Shown piece after piece: positions 22,607 through 32,550 of a stretch of DNA of 46,771 nucleotides. Source of the stretch: an uncultured SAR86 cluster bacterium (GTDB lineage Bacteria > Pseudomonadota > Gammaproteobacteria > Magnimaribacterales > AG-339-G14); the NCBI GenBank assembly GCA_902629465.1, contig CACOQX010000007.1, forward strand, positions 1 to 46,771. Reading direction: 5' to 3'. The notes beneath the pieces were generated by a model that was not told the origin of the DNA, made no database searches, and saw only the letters and a list, made by a program, of their open reading frames with translations. A program made the position numbers and the translations under genes. Position 1 is the stretch's first letter. Each line of letters starts with the position of its first letter.

Positions 22607-24676
22607 ATGAGTAAAGGTTTTAGAACAGTTTATTTAAAAGATAAAAAAATTTCTAACTTAGAAGAGCTTAAATCTTCACTTTCCGAAAACCCCACAAATG
22701 AAACAAAAATAATTAGGTATTTTTATAATAATTTAAACGTTAATTGGGAAATTTATATAAAACCTTATTTGAACGGACTTCAACCCGATATGATTCTAAT
22801 GAGGGAAGATACCGGCATTATCACTGTAAGATTCGATAAAGAAAATCCAACCGGAATAGACCCCGAAAACCATTTAGAACTTCTTCAAAGAGAAATTAGA
22901 ACAGTTCTTTGCCCAAGTTGTTATGACTCTTTTTTAAAAGATTGGCCACCAGAAGTAGGCGAATATGAAAAAAAACTTTTTCTTCCTGTAATTACATCTT
23001 GCATAATCTCAACAGAGCAAAATTCTTCTGAAATGGAAGAAAAATATGAAAAATTTGCTGACAAAAGCATTACAGCAAAAGACTACCATAGGTTGATTTC
23101 CAAGGACGATCTTCAAATAAAAGATGTGAAAAAAAATATCCCTTTTCTTCAATACGACGGAAGGTCTACTAAAATGAATAGTCAAATTTATAAGGAATTA
23201 AAATTTTGGCTAATGCCATATGAATCAATGTTCGAGGAAAGTAATTATTTTTCTTTAGCAACTATGCAACCTTTGGCTTTAGATAAGACTCAAGAGCAAT
23301 TAACCAAGGAAAGAACTGCATCTGGATTCAGAAAAATTAAAGGACCTGCGGGGTCTGGGAAAACAAATATTCTATCTTTTAGAGCTCTAAATTGCTCATT
23401 AGAAAGTAAGTCAGTTCTATTTCTCACACAAAACAGATCTTTAATCCCATATTTGATGAACTGTATATTTAGGGCAATCAAGTCAAAAAAAGAAGAATTT
23501 TTAATTTCAAAAGATAGAGGCAGCATTAGATATGATCATTTTTACTCATTCGCATACAAAATTTCCAAACTCTTAGGCTGGGAAAATAAAAAAGGGGAGC
23601 TTAGGAATGTAAGCAATTTCTTGGGCAACAACGAAAAAATTTCTAGAGAAGAGGTAGGCGAAGCAATGTTAGAAGACATCCAAGCGAAAAAGTTAACAAA
23701 TCCAAAATTATTTGAAAAGTTAACTTTTGATGTAATTTTGGTCGATGAATTCCAAGATTGGCTAAAGCATGAATGGTTAATAGCAAAAGAATTTCTTAAA
23801 GAAGGGGGAGAGATGGTAGCGGCAGGGGATGCAACTCAAGATGTTTTGGGAACAGATGCCAAAACAAATTTTGATGAGCCTCATGCTCTTCAAGGATATG
23901 GACTCCCATCGCGATGGAGAGAATTACAGACGTCTTATAGACTTCCTTATGATTATGTACCCTTAATGGAATCTTTTTTGAAAGAATTTTTGCCAAAAAA
24001 AGGAGTGATGATTCCAGAAAATAGACAAAGAGACGCATTCACTGAAACATATGTAGACTGGATAATGGTTAGAGACGAAAATGAGTCTATAGACCAAATC
24101 ATATTTGAAATTGAGCATTTTAAATCCGAAGAGGATATTTCTAACTTATTATTTCTAGCAGATTCAAATATGTCAGGCTATATAGTTTTAAGTGAGCTCA
24201 TTAATAGAGGTACTTTACGGGAGAACGAAATTACCCACACCTTTCCATATTATGGCCCAAAAAAAAGCAATGAAGATTTTCGTAAAGCCCCCAAAGGTTT
24301 GTTTACAAAAGAAGGCACGAAGCATAGAACTGGCAGGATTTTTTCAATCTACAATGAAGATGCAAGAATAAGAAATCGAAGTGGTTTTTTTGTCCAACGA
24401 AATACTCTAAAAGCATCCACCATAATGAATTTCAAAGGCTTGGAGGCTAAAAATATAATTTTCCAAATAAACAAAATGAATGACGAGGAGGATAAAGAAG
24501 AATATTTTACAGAAGTTTATACTGGGCTTAGTAGGTTAGCTTCAGTTGCAGATCTTGACGAATCCAAAGGCCAATATTTTTCGGGTATCAAAGTAATCTG
24601 TTCTGAACCAATGTTTGCCGAATATTCCAAGTCTTGGAAAAATTTTGCAAAGAAAGAGATTTCTCCTGATTTTTAA
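22607..24676 (+). CDS. UvrD-like SF1 helicase with degenerate NERD-like N-terminus
   Basis: 689 residues. Walker A GPAGSGKT (246-253), Walker B/DEFQD (380-384), GDATQDVLG, TIMNFKGLEAKNIIF and YTGLSRL (motif VI) identify a UvrD/Rep-type superfamily 1 helicase. The N-terminal 200 residues resemble a NERD nuclease region: the PD at 60-61 remains, but where the partner gene has LEVK this one has ITVRF, so the ExK part is lost and cleavage is doubtful. The central 220 residues have no assigned domain. It ends tail to tail with the other helicase, with stops overlapping by four bases. Likely the motor of the left arm. Confidence 0.83.
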   Translation: MSKGFRTVYLKDKKISNLEELKSSLSENPTNETKIIRYFYNNLNVNWEIYIKPYLNGLQPDMILMREDTGIITVRFDKENPTGIDPENHLELLQREIRTVLCPSCYDSFLKDWPPEVGEYEKKLFLPVITSCIISTEQNSSEMEEKYEKFADKSITAKDYHRLISKDDLQIKDVKKNIPFLQYDGRSTKMNSQIYKELKFWLMPYESMFEESNYFSLATMQPLALDKTQEQLTKERTASGFRKIKGPAGSGKTNILSFRALNCSLESKSVLFLTQNRSLIPYLMNCIFRAIKSKKEEFLISKDRGSIRYDHFYSFAYKISKLLGWENKKGELRNVSNFLGNNEKISREEVGEAMLEDIQAKKLTNPKLFEKLTFDVILVDEFQDWLKHEWLIAKEFLKEGGEMVAAGDATQDVLGTDAKTNFDEPHALQGYGLPSRWRELQTSYRLPYDYVPLMESFLKEFLPKKGVMIPENRQRDAFTETYVDWIMVRDENESIDQIIFEIEHFKSEEDISNLLFLADSNMSGYIVLSELINRGTLRENEITHTFPYYGPKKSNEDFRKAPKGLFTKEGTKHRTGRIFSIYNEDARIRNRSGFFVQRNTLKASTIMNFKGLEAKNIIFQINKMNDEEDKEEYFTEVYTGLSRLASVADLDESKGQYFSGIKVICSEPMFAEYSKSWKNFAKKEISPDF

Positions 24677-26247
24677 TTTGTTTTTAAAAGATATAGTTTA
24701 TGTTTTGCTCTAGAAGTCCCTGTATATAAATCCAATTCTGAAATAGTATCATCTATATCCATTAGAATGACAACATCAGAATCCAAACCTTTAAAACGTT
24801 TAATTGAACTAAAAAATATTTTATTGTTTTGACCTCTTTTAGTAGAAATATCGACTTCTAATTTGTACCTCAGATTCCAAAGAATACTTTTTTTAGTGGA
24901 TTTTGCAGTCAAAATTGTTATAGAACTCAAAGCCACCTTTTCTTTTTTTATTAATTTATCCAAAATATCATTGATTTCCGACACTTGATCTTCTTCATTT
25001 TTAATATTTTTTACTTTTATATCTTCTCCCTCAGGACTATGTATAAACATATTTGGTGTTTCTCCTACATAGTCATAGGCAGCTTTTGCAATTTTTTCGG
25101 TATTTCGACAGTTTTTTAAAAGATGGAAAGGTCTCAAATCGAACTCGCCTAAATGTTGATCTAGTTGATAGACATTTTGTTTTGGGTCGGTAAAAGCCCA
25201 ACAATAACTTTCCGATGGATGTCTCAAACAATCCATAATTGAAATCCACCACTCTTTTCTAAAGTCTTGAGCTTCATCAACTAAAATAACATCCCATCTT
25301 TTTTCTTCATCTTTAGTAAGCGCATCACTTAAAAGATTTGCAGTTTCGACATTCCAGAAATTGTCTTTATCCCCATCTTTGGGTTCGTTCCAGGAACCAC
25401 CTGTCTTAGTAATGAAATAACGACAAAGCCCATGAAAATTAAAGACATCGATATTGCTAGTACTAGTTTTGAGTTCTATTTCTTCTGTCAATGGACGGTT
25501 GTAACACAAATACAAAACGTCTTTATTTTCTTCAAGTTTTCTCCTAGCAAATTCCAGAGCCAAGATAGTCTTACCAGTGCCAGCTCTGCCACTAATCAAT
25601 ACTTTTCTTTGTCCTTCGAGCTGATCGATGGCTTCATGTTGTTCTTTGGTTAGACTGACGAAGATTTGTTCTTCGCGGTTAATCGTATCCTGAAGAGTAG
25701 GGTACAAATTAAATTCTGGAGCAACGATATTCAAAAAAGAATTTATGCTATCTTGATTCAAAGTGAGTGATTTGCCGTAAGTTTTCAGTTGGCTATCAAA
25801 AATTTCCTCCATGTAAGGTAGTTGATCAGAAAAAATAATCTTTTCTTTTGGCAAATCCGATCCCAAGTTAACGTTTGTTGATCCAATAGATGGGAAAACC
25901 AGATTCCAACCCCAAAACTTAGTTATTGGATGTCCTTTCTTTTCCAATAAGTCATACATTAAGGAGCGTGCTTTTTGCATTTTGTCTACTGGGTCATCAA
26001 TTCTTTTTTCTGATTGTTTCCAGCCAGATTCATCTCTTGAAATCGCGCCGCCTTTTACTTCAAGACAAATCCAACCTTTCTCAGGATTTACCAATATAAA
26101 ATCTATTTCTTTTTCTTTTTTACCTGAAATGACTCTTTGTCTATGTAATATTTGCCAAGAATCGGGTAACTTTGATAAGTGATTTCTTACTTCTAATTCG
26201 TATTCGTCTGAGTTTTCGTTTGGAATTGGAGGATAGATTTTAGCCAT
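24673..26247 (-). CDS. NERD nuclease-helicase (NERD-UvrD fusion)
   Basis: 524 residues. N-terminal NERD domain of the PD-(D/E)XK fold with an intact core: KEIDFILVNPEKGWICLEVKGG (Asp49, Glu63, Lys65). Then a UvrD-like superfamily 1 helicase: SGRAGTGKTILAL (Walker A 220-227), VDEAQDF (324-328), TDPKQNVYQ, KRFKGLDSDVVILM and YTGTSRAKHKLYLL at the end. So it can couple DNA unwinding to cutting. It is the last gene of the long minus-strand operon and overlaps the winged-helix gene by eight bases. Closest in layout to the convergent helicase, suggesting a divergent pair with one dead and one live nuclease. Confidence 0.86.
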   Translation of the reverse strand: MAKIYPPIPNENSDEYELEVRNHLSKLPDSWQILHRQRVISGKKEKEIDFILVNPEKGWICLEVKGGAISRDESGWKQSEKRIDDPVDKMQKARSLMYDLLEKKGHPITKFWGWNLVFPSIGSTNVNLGSDLPKEKIIFSDQLPYMEEIFDSQLKTYGKSLTLNQDSINSFLNIVAPEFNLYPTLQDTINREEQIFVSLTKEQHEAIDQLEGQRKVLISGRAGTGKTILALEFARRKLEENKDVLYLCYNRPLTEEIELKTSTSNIDVFNFHGLCRYFITKTGGSWNEPKDGDKDNFWNVETANLLSDALTKDEEKRWDVILVDEAQDFRKEWWISIMDCLRHPSESYCWAFTDPKQNVYQLDQHLGEFDLRPFHLLKNCRNTEKIAKAAYDYVGETPNMFIHSPEGEDIKVKNIKNEEDQVSEINDILDKLIKKEKVALSSITILTAKSTKKSILWNLRYKLEVDISTKRGQNNKIFFSSIKRFKGLDSDVVILMDIDDTISELDLYTGTSRAKHKLYLLKTN

Positions 26248-26485
26248 AATTTAATTCCCAAATGCCTTTAGGACTATCTTCGGCTGGTTTAATAGTTCCT
26301 TTTTCTCTTAACTTTGTAGCTGCCCAGCGATAATCATACTGCCAAGTATAAAAAAGATCTGTCCCAGACAAATCCTTTTCATGAATTTCCCAAATTTTTT
26401 TTGCTACTTCTAAAAGAGTACCAGAACCATTAAGTGCTTCTAAAGCTTCTACTACCCAATCCATTAAATCTTCTTTAGCAGCCAT
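26240..26485 (-). CDS. Mrr_N/HARE-HTH-like winged-helix protein
   Basis: 81 residues: MDWVVEALEALNGSGTLLEVAKKIWEIHE, then YDYRWAATKLREKGTIKP and KGIWELNYG. The pattern of a GxG turn, a helix pair, WAATKLREKG and a final GxWEL strand is that of the small winged-helix domains found at the front of Mrr-type restriction enzymes and HARE-HTH proteins, which sense or bind modified DNA. Here it stands alone instead of being fused to a nuclease. Overlaps the helicase gene by eight bases and follows the AIPR gene by two, so it may target these proteins. Family call is by pattern only. Confidence 0.6.
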   Translation of the reverse strand: MAAKEDLMDWVVEALEALNGSGTLLEVAKKIWEIHEKDLSGTDLFYTWQYDYRWAATKLREKGTIKPAEDSPKGIWELNYG

Positions 26486-26487
26486 TC

Positions 26488-28674
26488 CTAATTCTCAAAA
26501 TATTCAAACCCATTATTTTTTGCTTCAATTCTTATATCAAGGGCAGCTTGGAACTGTTTTTCAGTCGGAACCCTTCGTTGTTTGGATACAAACTCCGCCA
26601 TCAAATTTGGCAAACTCACTTGTTTGTCAGTTAATTCGTAGCCTTTTTCGGTATTAAATTCAGCAAGAGCTCTCCATTCAGACTCAGAAATATTCATTAC
26701 TTGTTGAAAATCTGATATTTGCGCTGATACTTTTTTTGTTTCTTTTTGCTCTTTTTGCATTTGTTGTTGTTGATTAGCATTCAGCCAATCGTTTCTATTT
26801 AATTTAGAAAAATCGAACTGATAATCTAAACTTTTAAAAGCTTCCCAAGAATTTTTTCTTTTAGTAAATTCACTAATATTTGCAATTCCGTTTCTAAAAT
26901 TATCATCTCTCATTTTGTTTCTAACGAAATTCGCCAATTTAAGAATTTCATTTAAAAAATCCTCTGAAATGGATTGATTTTTATAAATTGTTTCCAAATT
27001 AATATCTTTTTTTTCTTTTTTAAAAATATGTCTAAGAAATGCGAGAGTAAAAGTTGTTGTTTCAGCCTTGAGACCTCTATCATCTTTATACCATTCAGCT
27101 CTATTTATCTCAGAGTCTGTTTGTTTGAATAGTATAGCTTTAGCAACAATGTCTTTAAAAAATGGCTCTTCAAAATCATCAGGATTTTTGTCATATTCCC
27201 TAGACAAAATATCTCCCATAATTACAAAGTTTTTTTGGGCGCCCTGTTTTACTTCATGAGGATTCATTCGCCAAGTATTTTCATACTTTGCTAAATCAGT
27301 TTTAGTAAATAACTGACTTCTAGGGAATTTTATTTCAAATTGTTTTTGTTTGCTGGGAGTCAGCTCTTTTCTTCTTTTTGTTTTATAAGCGCCCCTAGCT
27401 CTTTCATAGAACCAAAAGGTTGAGGTAACCCCTTGTCCTGCAGGCATGGGCAATCTCAAAGAAATCTCTTCTAAATTTTTATGAAAGGGATGGTTGGAAT
27501 TCAAATCAGCTGTATTTACTGCGTTTTGTGAATTTGCAAATCTAGCAATATCTGCTTGCATTTTATCTGTTACGATCTCTTCACTGATAATTGTCAATTT
27601 CATTTGCAAAAATACTTTTGATAAATCGATATCCTGCCATCTTTGTCCACTGGCAATTCTAGATTTATCTTTAGGAGCGAAAAAAATTGAGGCAGCTGTT
27701 TGGCCGCCATTTACAATTTGCATATCATCTATATGGGTGATTTCTAATCCATTACTGCCAGATTTAGTCTTAATATTTTTTCCAGTTACTGTCAGTCCAT
27801 TATTAAAAGCAAAAAAGTATTCAGGCTCTAGAAGTAAAGTTTCGCGGATTCCTTTGTTTACTTTACCTGTAAAATCTAGAAATGTTCTTACATTGCTCTC
27901 AAGCAATCTTTGACCAAACTCATCGTAAAGTTCACTGAGTAATTTTCCAGGCATCACGCACAGATAAGACTCAATGCCGGATTCATTATTTTCCACGTTA
28001 GCAGGCAAGGCTTTAATGGTTTGTTTTCTTTCGAGGAAATTTACGTTAACCGGTTCAGAAACTGTATCGGAATCTTCGATATCCTTAAACCTTTGGAGGT
28101 CATACACTTCTAAGAAGCAATCCTTGTTTTTAATTTTTCTTTTGAGAGTAAATTTTTGGTCTTTTTTAGAGAAATCTTTTTTTGCACGATCACTCAGTAC
28201 TTTAGATGTTAATACTGCAATTCTAATTTTAAGGATTTTGATATCTTCATTTCCTTCATCTTTTTGAAAAAAGAAATTGATATTTTCTGCTGCTTCATAA
28301 CCTTCCGAAGCTTTTTCTAAATGGTCGTAATTGGATTTTTCTATCTGTTCGAGAAATTTTGTGACTCTGTTTCCGGCTTTTTCAGTATCTGTTTTGGATA
28401 TATTTACAATCTTATCTTCGTCTTCAAAATCGGTAACTATACAAGAGAGAATGCCATCAGATTCATTGAAGCTAAAACCATCAAGTCTTATTCCTTTTGA
28501 AGACTCAATATGAGCCTCATCAAAAATTACAGGATCATCAAAAAAACCATTTTCTGTTAAAAGTTCTGTGTAGTCTTTGGTAAAGGCAGTTGTAAGGAAC
28601 ATACCATCTCCCAGTTGACTGAGTTTCCAATCTTCTTGTTTTTTTAATTTATAGTCGAGAAGCTCATTAGCCAT
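26488..28674 (-). CDS. AIPR family protein (abortive infection type)
   Basis: 728 residues of the AIPR family named for abortive phage resistance. The two hallmark motifs are present: FFAFNNGLT (287-295) and QIVNGGQTAAS (319-329). The N-terminal 200 residues (RLDGFSFNESDGILSCIVTDFEDED) resemble a degenerate restriction-endonuclease-like region; the C-terminal part is helical and ends in an HSDR-like YELTDKQVSLPNLMAEFVSKQRRVP stretch. The function is taken from the family: an effector in restriction or abortive-infection systems. Start overlaps the DUF4420 gene by eight bases, tying it to that nuclease. Confidence 0.87.
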   Translation of the reverse strand: MANELLDYKLKKQEDWKLSQLGDGMFLTTAFTKDYTELLTENGFFDDPVIFDEAHIESSKGIRLDGFSFNESDGILSCIVTDFEDEDKIVNISKTDTEKAGNRVTKFLEQIEKSNYDHLEKASEGYEAAENINFFFQKDEGNEDIKILKIRIAVLTSKVLSDRAKKDFSKKDQKFTLKRKIKNKDCFLEVYDLQRFKDIEDSDTVSEPVNVNFLERKQTIKALPANVENNESGIESYLCVMPGKLLSELYDEFGQRLLESNVRTFLDFTGKVNKGIRETLLLEPEYFFAFNNGLTVTGKNIKTKSGSNGLEITHIDDMQIVNGGQTAASIFFAPKDKSRIASGQRWQDIDLSKVFLQMKLTIISEEIVTDKMQADIARFANSQNAVNTADLNSNHPFHKNLEEISLRLPMPAGQGVTSTFWFYERARGAYKTKRRKELTPSKQKQFEIKFPRSQLFTKTDLAKYENTWRMNPHEVKQGAQKNFVIMGDILSREYDKNPDDFEEPFFKDIVAKAILFKQTDSEINRAEWYKDDRGLKAETTTFTLAFLRHIFKKEKKDINLETIYKNQSISEDFLNEILKLANFVRNKMRDDNFRNGIANISEFTKRKNSWEAFKSLDYQFDFSKLNRNDWLNANQQQQMQKEQKETKKVSAQISDFQQVMNISESEWRALAEFNTEKGYELTDKQVSLPNLMAEFVSKQRRVPTEKQFQAALDIRIEAKNNGFEYFEN

Positions 28675-29638
28675 CTTGAATTATATCTGTAATATCTCTA
28701 TCAATTAAAAAATCACCCAATTGGTTAGATTCTATAGAGTACCTTACTGTGGTAATCGCATTATCTCCTATTTCTGCTCTAGTTATTTTGGGAAAATTGT
28801 CATTAACATCATATATCTTTAAATTTAAAAAAATGAATTTCTGATTTAGTTCACTTTCTGAGGCTTTATTCATAAATCTGCTTAATTTCTTTTCAAACTC
28901 TATCTGGCTTGTTAAATCTGTAGTCATCTGACGAGACAAATCGTCATAAAAATCTTGAATAGATATCCCTTCTTCAATATTTCCTTCATTAATAAATACT
29001 TGTGCGAGGTAAAGTTTTTCTGTGATTTTTTCAAGCTGTTCTTTGGAGGAGATTTTTATTATTGCATCATCTCCAGACATCGTTGTTTTAGTCTCAATTG
29101 CTAAGTTCGTCATGGAAAAGTCTTGTTTTTTATCCCTTGGCCCAATCCAATACCTAACTGCATCAGTCAAAGGATGCAAAGCAATCATGAAATTTCTAAG
29201 AATATAAAGTTCACCCCAAAGCCCTATAAGCTTTTCTCGACCAAGGCTGCTCCTGTCAGGTCTAAGAAATCCAGACCACTCCTTTATTTCCCGTTTTGCA
29301 GAGCTAAATATATTTTGATCATTTTCTTTAGAAAGAGTATAAGCAAGTGCTTTAGTAACTACGATAAATTTATCTTTTAGTTCTATATCTTCAAGTTTAA
29401 CCACAAACCTTGACCACGTTGCGTAATTCTCTATAGATACGCTAGCACCATTCAAAATATCTATGTTTTCTGGTTTGTGCTTGCCTTTAATTTGAATAAA
29501 AAAAACAAGCCTATAGTCAGCATCCACAGCAGCCCACATTCTTTTATCTTTTTCGTAGAATGAGAGTGCCTCACCTGGATAATTGGGAGTATCAATTTTT
29601 TCCCAAGGATCTTCTCTAAAAAAACTTTCTAATTTCAT
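28667..29638 (-). CDS. DUF4420 PD-(D/E)XK nuclease
   Basis: 323 residues of the PD-(D/E)XK motif family (DUF4420). Core positions: GLWGELYIL (Glu143), KQDFSM (Asp173) and AIETKTT (Glu182, Lys184), the usual E/D/E-x-K set of the restriction-endonuclease fold. In MORC-type restriction systems this is the cutting subunit. No target-recognition domain is seen, so specificity must come from other subunits. It overlaps the Z1 gene by four bases (ATGA) and the AIPR gene by eight, consistent with a complex made in fixed ratio. Confidence 0.87.
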   Translation of the reverse strand: MKLESFFREDPWEKIDTPNYPGEALSFYEKDKRMWAAVDADYRLVFFIQIKGKHKPENIDILNGASVSIENYATWSRFVVKLEDIELKDKFIVVTKALAYTLSKENDQNIFSSAKREIKEWSGFLRPDRSSLGREKLIGLWGELYILRNFMIALHPLTDAVRYWIGPRDKKQDFSMTNLAIETKTTMSGDDAIIKISSKEQLEKITEKLYLAQVFINEGNIEEGISIQDFYDDLSRQMTTDLTSQIEFEKKLSRFMNKASESELNQKFIFLNLKIYDVNDNFPKITRAEIGDNAITTVRYSIESNQLGDFLIDRDITDIIQDG

Positions 29639-32550
29639 GCATCTCCACCATGCTCTACATCAAAATCATCTTCCTGTTCTTCAAAAAGATCCATTTGAAG
29701 TTTTTCATGAATTCTTGTAACTAAATACTGTGTAGACGCCTCCCTATTCATCTCCCTGATTTCAGCATCATTCATATCTCTCATGTTTTCCAGAATTGGA
29801 AAAGAAATGGCATACCCCAAAGTGGGCTGTCCAGGAAAAGCGTATCTTACACTTCTCAGATGTTGGGGATCCCCTTCAGAAGCATTTTGCATTGCATCCT
29901 GAGGGGACAAAATTCCAAGGTTGAACAGGTAAATGCTAAGACCAGGAAAATCTCTGTCATCAGATCTTATGTAATCTGCGCTAGTAGCTCTTTTTTTCTT
30001 ACACTCGTCTTCTACTTTTTGTCTTAAATCGGGATGAATGAACTTTCTCTCTGCATTAGGATCTCCTAAATCGGACATTGACGACTCTATTAATGCTCTA
30101 TTTGATCCAGCTTTTCTTAAACCAGGCTTAACAACAACGCCATCTAATGTATAGCTCTCAACAAATCCTTCCTGATCTTGAATTTTTTTACTCCACCAAG
30201 TTTCGGATTGAGTTTCTGCAGTAAATAAACAAATTTTAAACTTTGGAGAATTTTCACCTTCGCAAAGAGCTCTAATACTGTTTATTACGTGAGTATTCTC
30301 AATAAGTTGATCATCATTTATTTTAATATTTTCAATAAAATCAATAATTTTTTCATGAGGAACATCATGATAAATTTTTGAACTATCATTTTCATTTTTT
30401 TCCCATTGCTCGGTTTCTATTCCCTCTTGAGTTAGATTTTTAAGGAAGTTATTACAGTATTTTAAGTTTTCTTTATTCTTTTTTTCATCATCATAAAAAG
30501 AAAATCTTTTTATTCTTTGGCCCCAGATTTCATATGATTTAACGGTATTGGCCGCATAGCCAATTTTATTTTTTGCGGTAATAATTAATGATCCAGGATG
30601 ATTTCTCACTTTTAATCCAAAGTCTTTGGGTGTTCTGTTTAAACGTACCATCTTGTCGAGTTCAGCATACAACTCTAGTATTGCGCCACTTATAAATCGA
30701 TACCATTCTAAGGATTGTTTTGGCATGAAGACCTTGCATATGTCTTTATAACCGGGTCTGTATCCAAACCAACGACACATTTGCATCAGGGTATCGTATG
30801 AGCGTGAATTTCTCGCAAAATATGAAATTGATAGACCCTCAAGAGTCAACCCTCGAGACAATTTGTGCCCACCAATAGCAATTACAGACAGACCCTTAGG
30901 GTAAACTGAATAATCCAAGGATTCTTGATCTCTAGCTGTTGAGTTTACTCTTAAGATTTTTATTTTGTTCACAGACCATTTAAGTTCCTCAAACACATCC
31001 TCCCAAGACTCTTTGATAGAGTAGTACTTTTCAAAATTATTTTTAACTTCCTTGATAAATGGATCTTTTAAAGAACCTTTAGGTCCTAAACCCCAATAAG
31101 ATTCAAATCGATCCTTCCCAACATCCATAAAATCAGATATTTTTTCTTGCACTTTAATTTGCAAAGCATTGAAGTGGGTAACATTTACCAACATGGTGTC
31201 ATGTTTCTCTGAGACATCTTCTCTTATTTTCTTTATTGCGCCATTGAGAATAAAACAGCAAATTGCATCTTCTAAAGACTTAGGTAATGAACCAATTTCC
31301 ATATCTTTCTTTTGTTTAGATATAGGAAGCATATCCTCATTATCATTAATAACTATTACCGGAGAACTTACATTGGATTCGTCTTCAAAATCTCCACCAT
31401 CATTTTGATTGGCATAGAAGAATTCTTGACCACAATATTCTTCTGGAACAGGAATTCTTATCATAAAATCTTTCGGGAATAAATCTTCAGCAAGGATATC
31501 GTCATCCTCATCTGGATCAATAAAAACATTACCGAAAGGCGTTGCAGAATATCCTACGTATGTCGATTTGCTAAATTTACTTAAGATAGACCTTATTTCA
31601 GCATTAATTGCTGAAATTTCTTCTTTATGCTTCTTTGCATTAATAGAAGCATAATCAGACTCATCATCAATGAAGAGCAAAGGTGCTTCTAAAGTACCGT
31701 CCTCGGCTAAATTATTATTTTCCACAATCCATCTTTTTAGGCTTTCAAGAATAGGTTTGATTTTTTTTACACAAAATACAACAGGCATTTCAGTATTTCT
31801 TAAAGGATAATTAAGTCCATTTGCAAGTCGCGTATTAAAATCTTGTTCAGTGGTCGTAAAAGCAACTACTTCAGCATCCATCTGTCTACTAGGTTCCAAT
31901 CCAACTCCGACAGGTTCTGCTCCTGTTGCTATACCTGCTTCGATAAGATTCCTTGATAGCTTGCCAATAAAACCCTCATCTATTCTTGCTTGAGTTTGGT
32001 TTCTTAACTCGTTTTGATGACCACCTAAAACAATTATTATTTTGTACCCAACATCCACTGCTTTATTAAGAAGGCCTATAAAATTTTGAGTTTTACCTGA
32101 TTGAACATTACCCATAACTAAGCCTTTTCTAGCCCATCTCCCTTCTGTATGAGGATCGCCAGATAAATCTAAAATATTATCGATGATTTCACTATTTTCA
32201 TTAATTAACGCGAGGGGCCTGCCTTGCTTTAATAGATATTGTTTATAAGCATTCCAAAAGTTCCATTCAATTTCTCCTCTTTTATCGTCAAGCCATCTTT
32301 CAACATCAGTATTTGCTAGGATATTGCCTTCTAAAGAGAATGAAGTTGAAATACTACTTCTAATGTGGAATTCAACTCTACTTCTCTCTTCGTCATTCAA
32401 ATCTGGAAGATTAGCTAAGGGGCCTAAGTTATTGAAAGCTTCTTCAAAAAAACTATCATCCGCCATTTTTTCATCTATCTCTTCTTTTCTAAGAGACGAA
32501 AGTACATTAAGAATGAGAGTTTCCCAATTTTTTACATTCTCTAAATTCAT
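29635..32550 (-). CDS. Z1-domain superfamily 2 helicase
   Basis: 971 residues, the largest gene of the system. Walker A in GNVQSGKT (147-154), Walker B as FIDDESD (293-299), and the downstream helicase core AIGGHKLSRGLTLEG with RNSRSYDTLMQMCRWFGYRPGY (about 570-620) are the Z1 signature. The family is a translocase or helicase in restriction systems with MORC-like ATPases. The last 300 residues hold a mixed alpha/beta part without clear similarity, ending with an acidic tail (EEQEDDFDVEH). Starts inside the last codons of the ATPase gene (four-base overlap). Confidence 0.92.
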   Translation of the reverse strand: MNLENVKNWETLILNVLSSLRKEEIDEKMADDSFFEEAFNNLGPLANLPDLNDEERSRVEFHIRSSISTSFSLEGNILANTDVERWLDDKRGEIEWNFWNAYKQYLLKQGRPLALINENSEIIDNILDLSGDPHTEGRWARKGLVMGNVQSGKTQNFIGLLNKAVDVGYKIIIVLGGHQNELRNQTQARIDEGFIGKLSRNLIEAGIATGAEPVGVGLEPSRQMDAEVVAFTTTEQDFNTRLANGLNYPLRNTEMPVVFCVKKIKPILESLKRWIVENNNLAEDGTLEAPLLFIDDESDYASINAKKHKEEISAINAEIRSILSKFSKSTYVGYSATPFGNVFIDPDEDDDILAEDLFPKDFMIRIPVPEEYCGQEFFYANQNDGGDFEDESNVSSPVIVINDNEDMLPISKQKKDMEIGSLPKSLEDAICCFILNGAIKKIREDVSEKHDTMLVNVTHFNALQIKVQEKISDFMDVGKDRFESYWGLGPKGSLKDPFIKEVKNNFEKYYSIKESWEDVFEELKWSVNKIKILRVNSTARDQESLDYSVYPKGLSVIAIGGHKLSRGLTLEGLSISYFARNSRSYDTLMQMCRWFGYRPGYKDICKVFMPKQSLEWYRFISGAILELYAELDKMVRLNRTPKDFGLKVRNHPGSLIITAKNKIGYAANTVKSYEIWGQRIKRFSFYDDEKKNKENLKYCNNFLKNLTQEGIETEQWEKNENDSSKIYHDVPHEKIIDFIENIKINDDQLIENTHVINSIRALCEGENSPKFKICLFTAETQSETWWSKKIQDQEGFVESYTLDGVVVKPGLRKAGSNRALIESSMSDLGDPNAERKFIHPDLRQKVEDECKKKRATSADYIRSDDRDFPGLSIYLFNLGILSPQDAMQNASEGDPQHLRSVRYAFPGQPTLGYAISFPILENMRDMNDAEIREMNREASTQYLVTRIHEKLQMDLFEEQEDDFDVEHGGDA

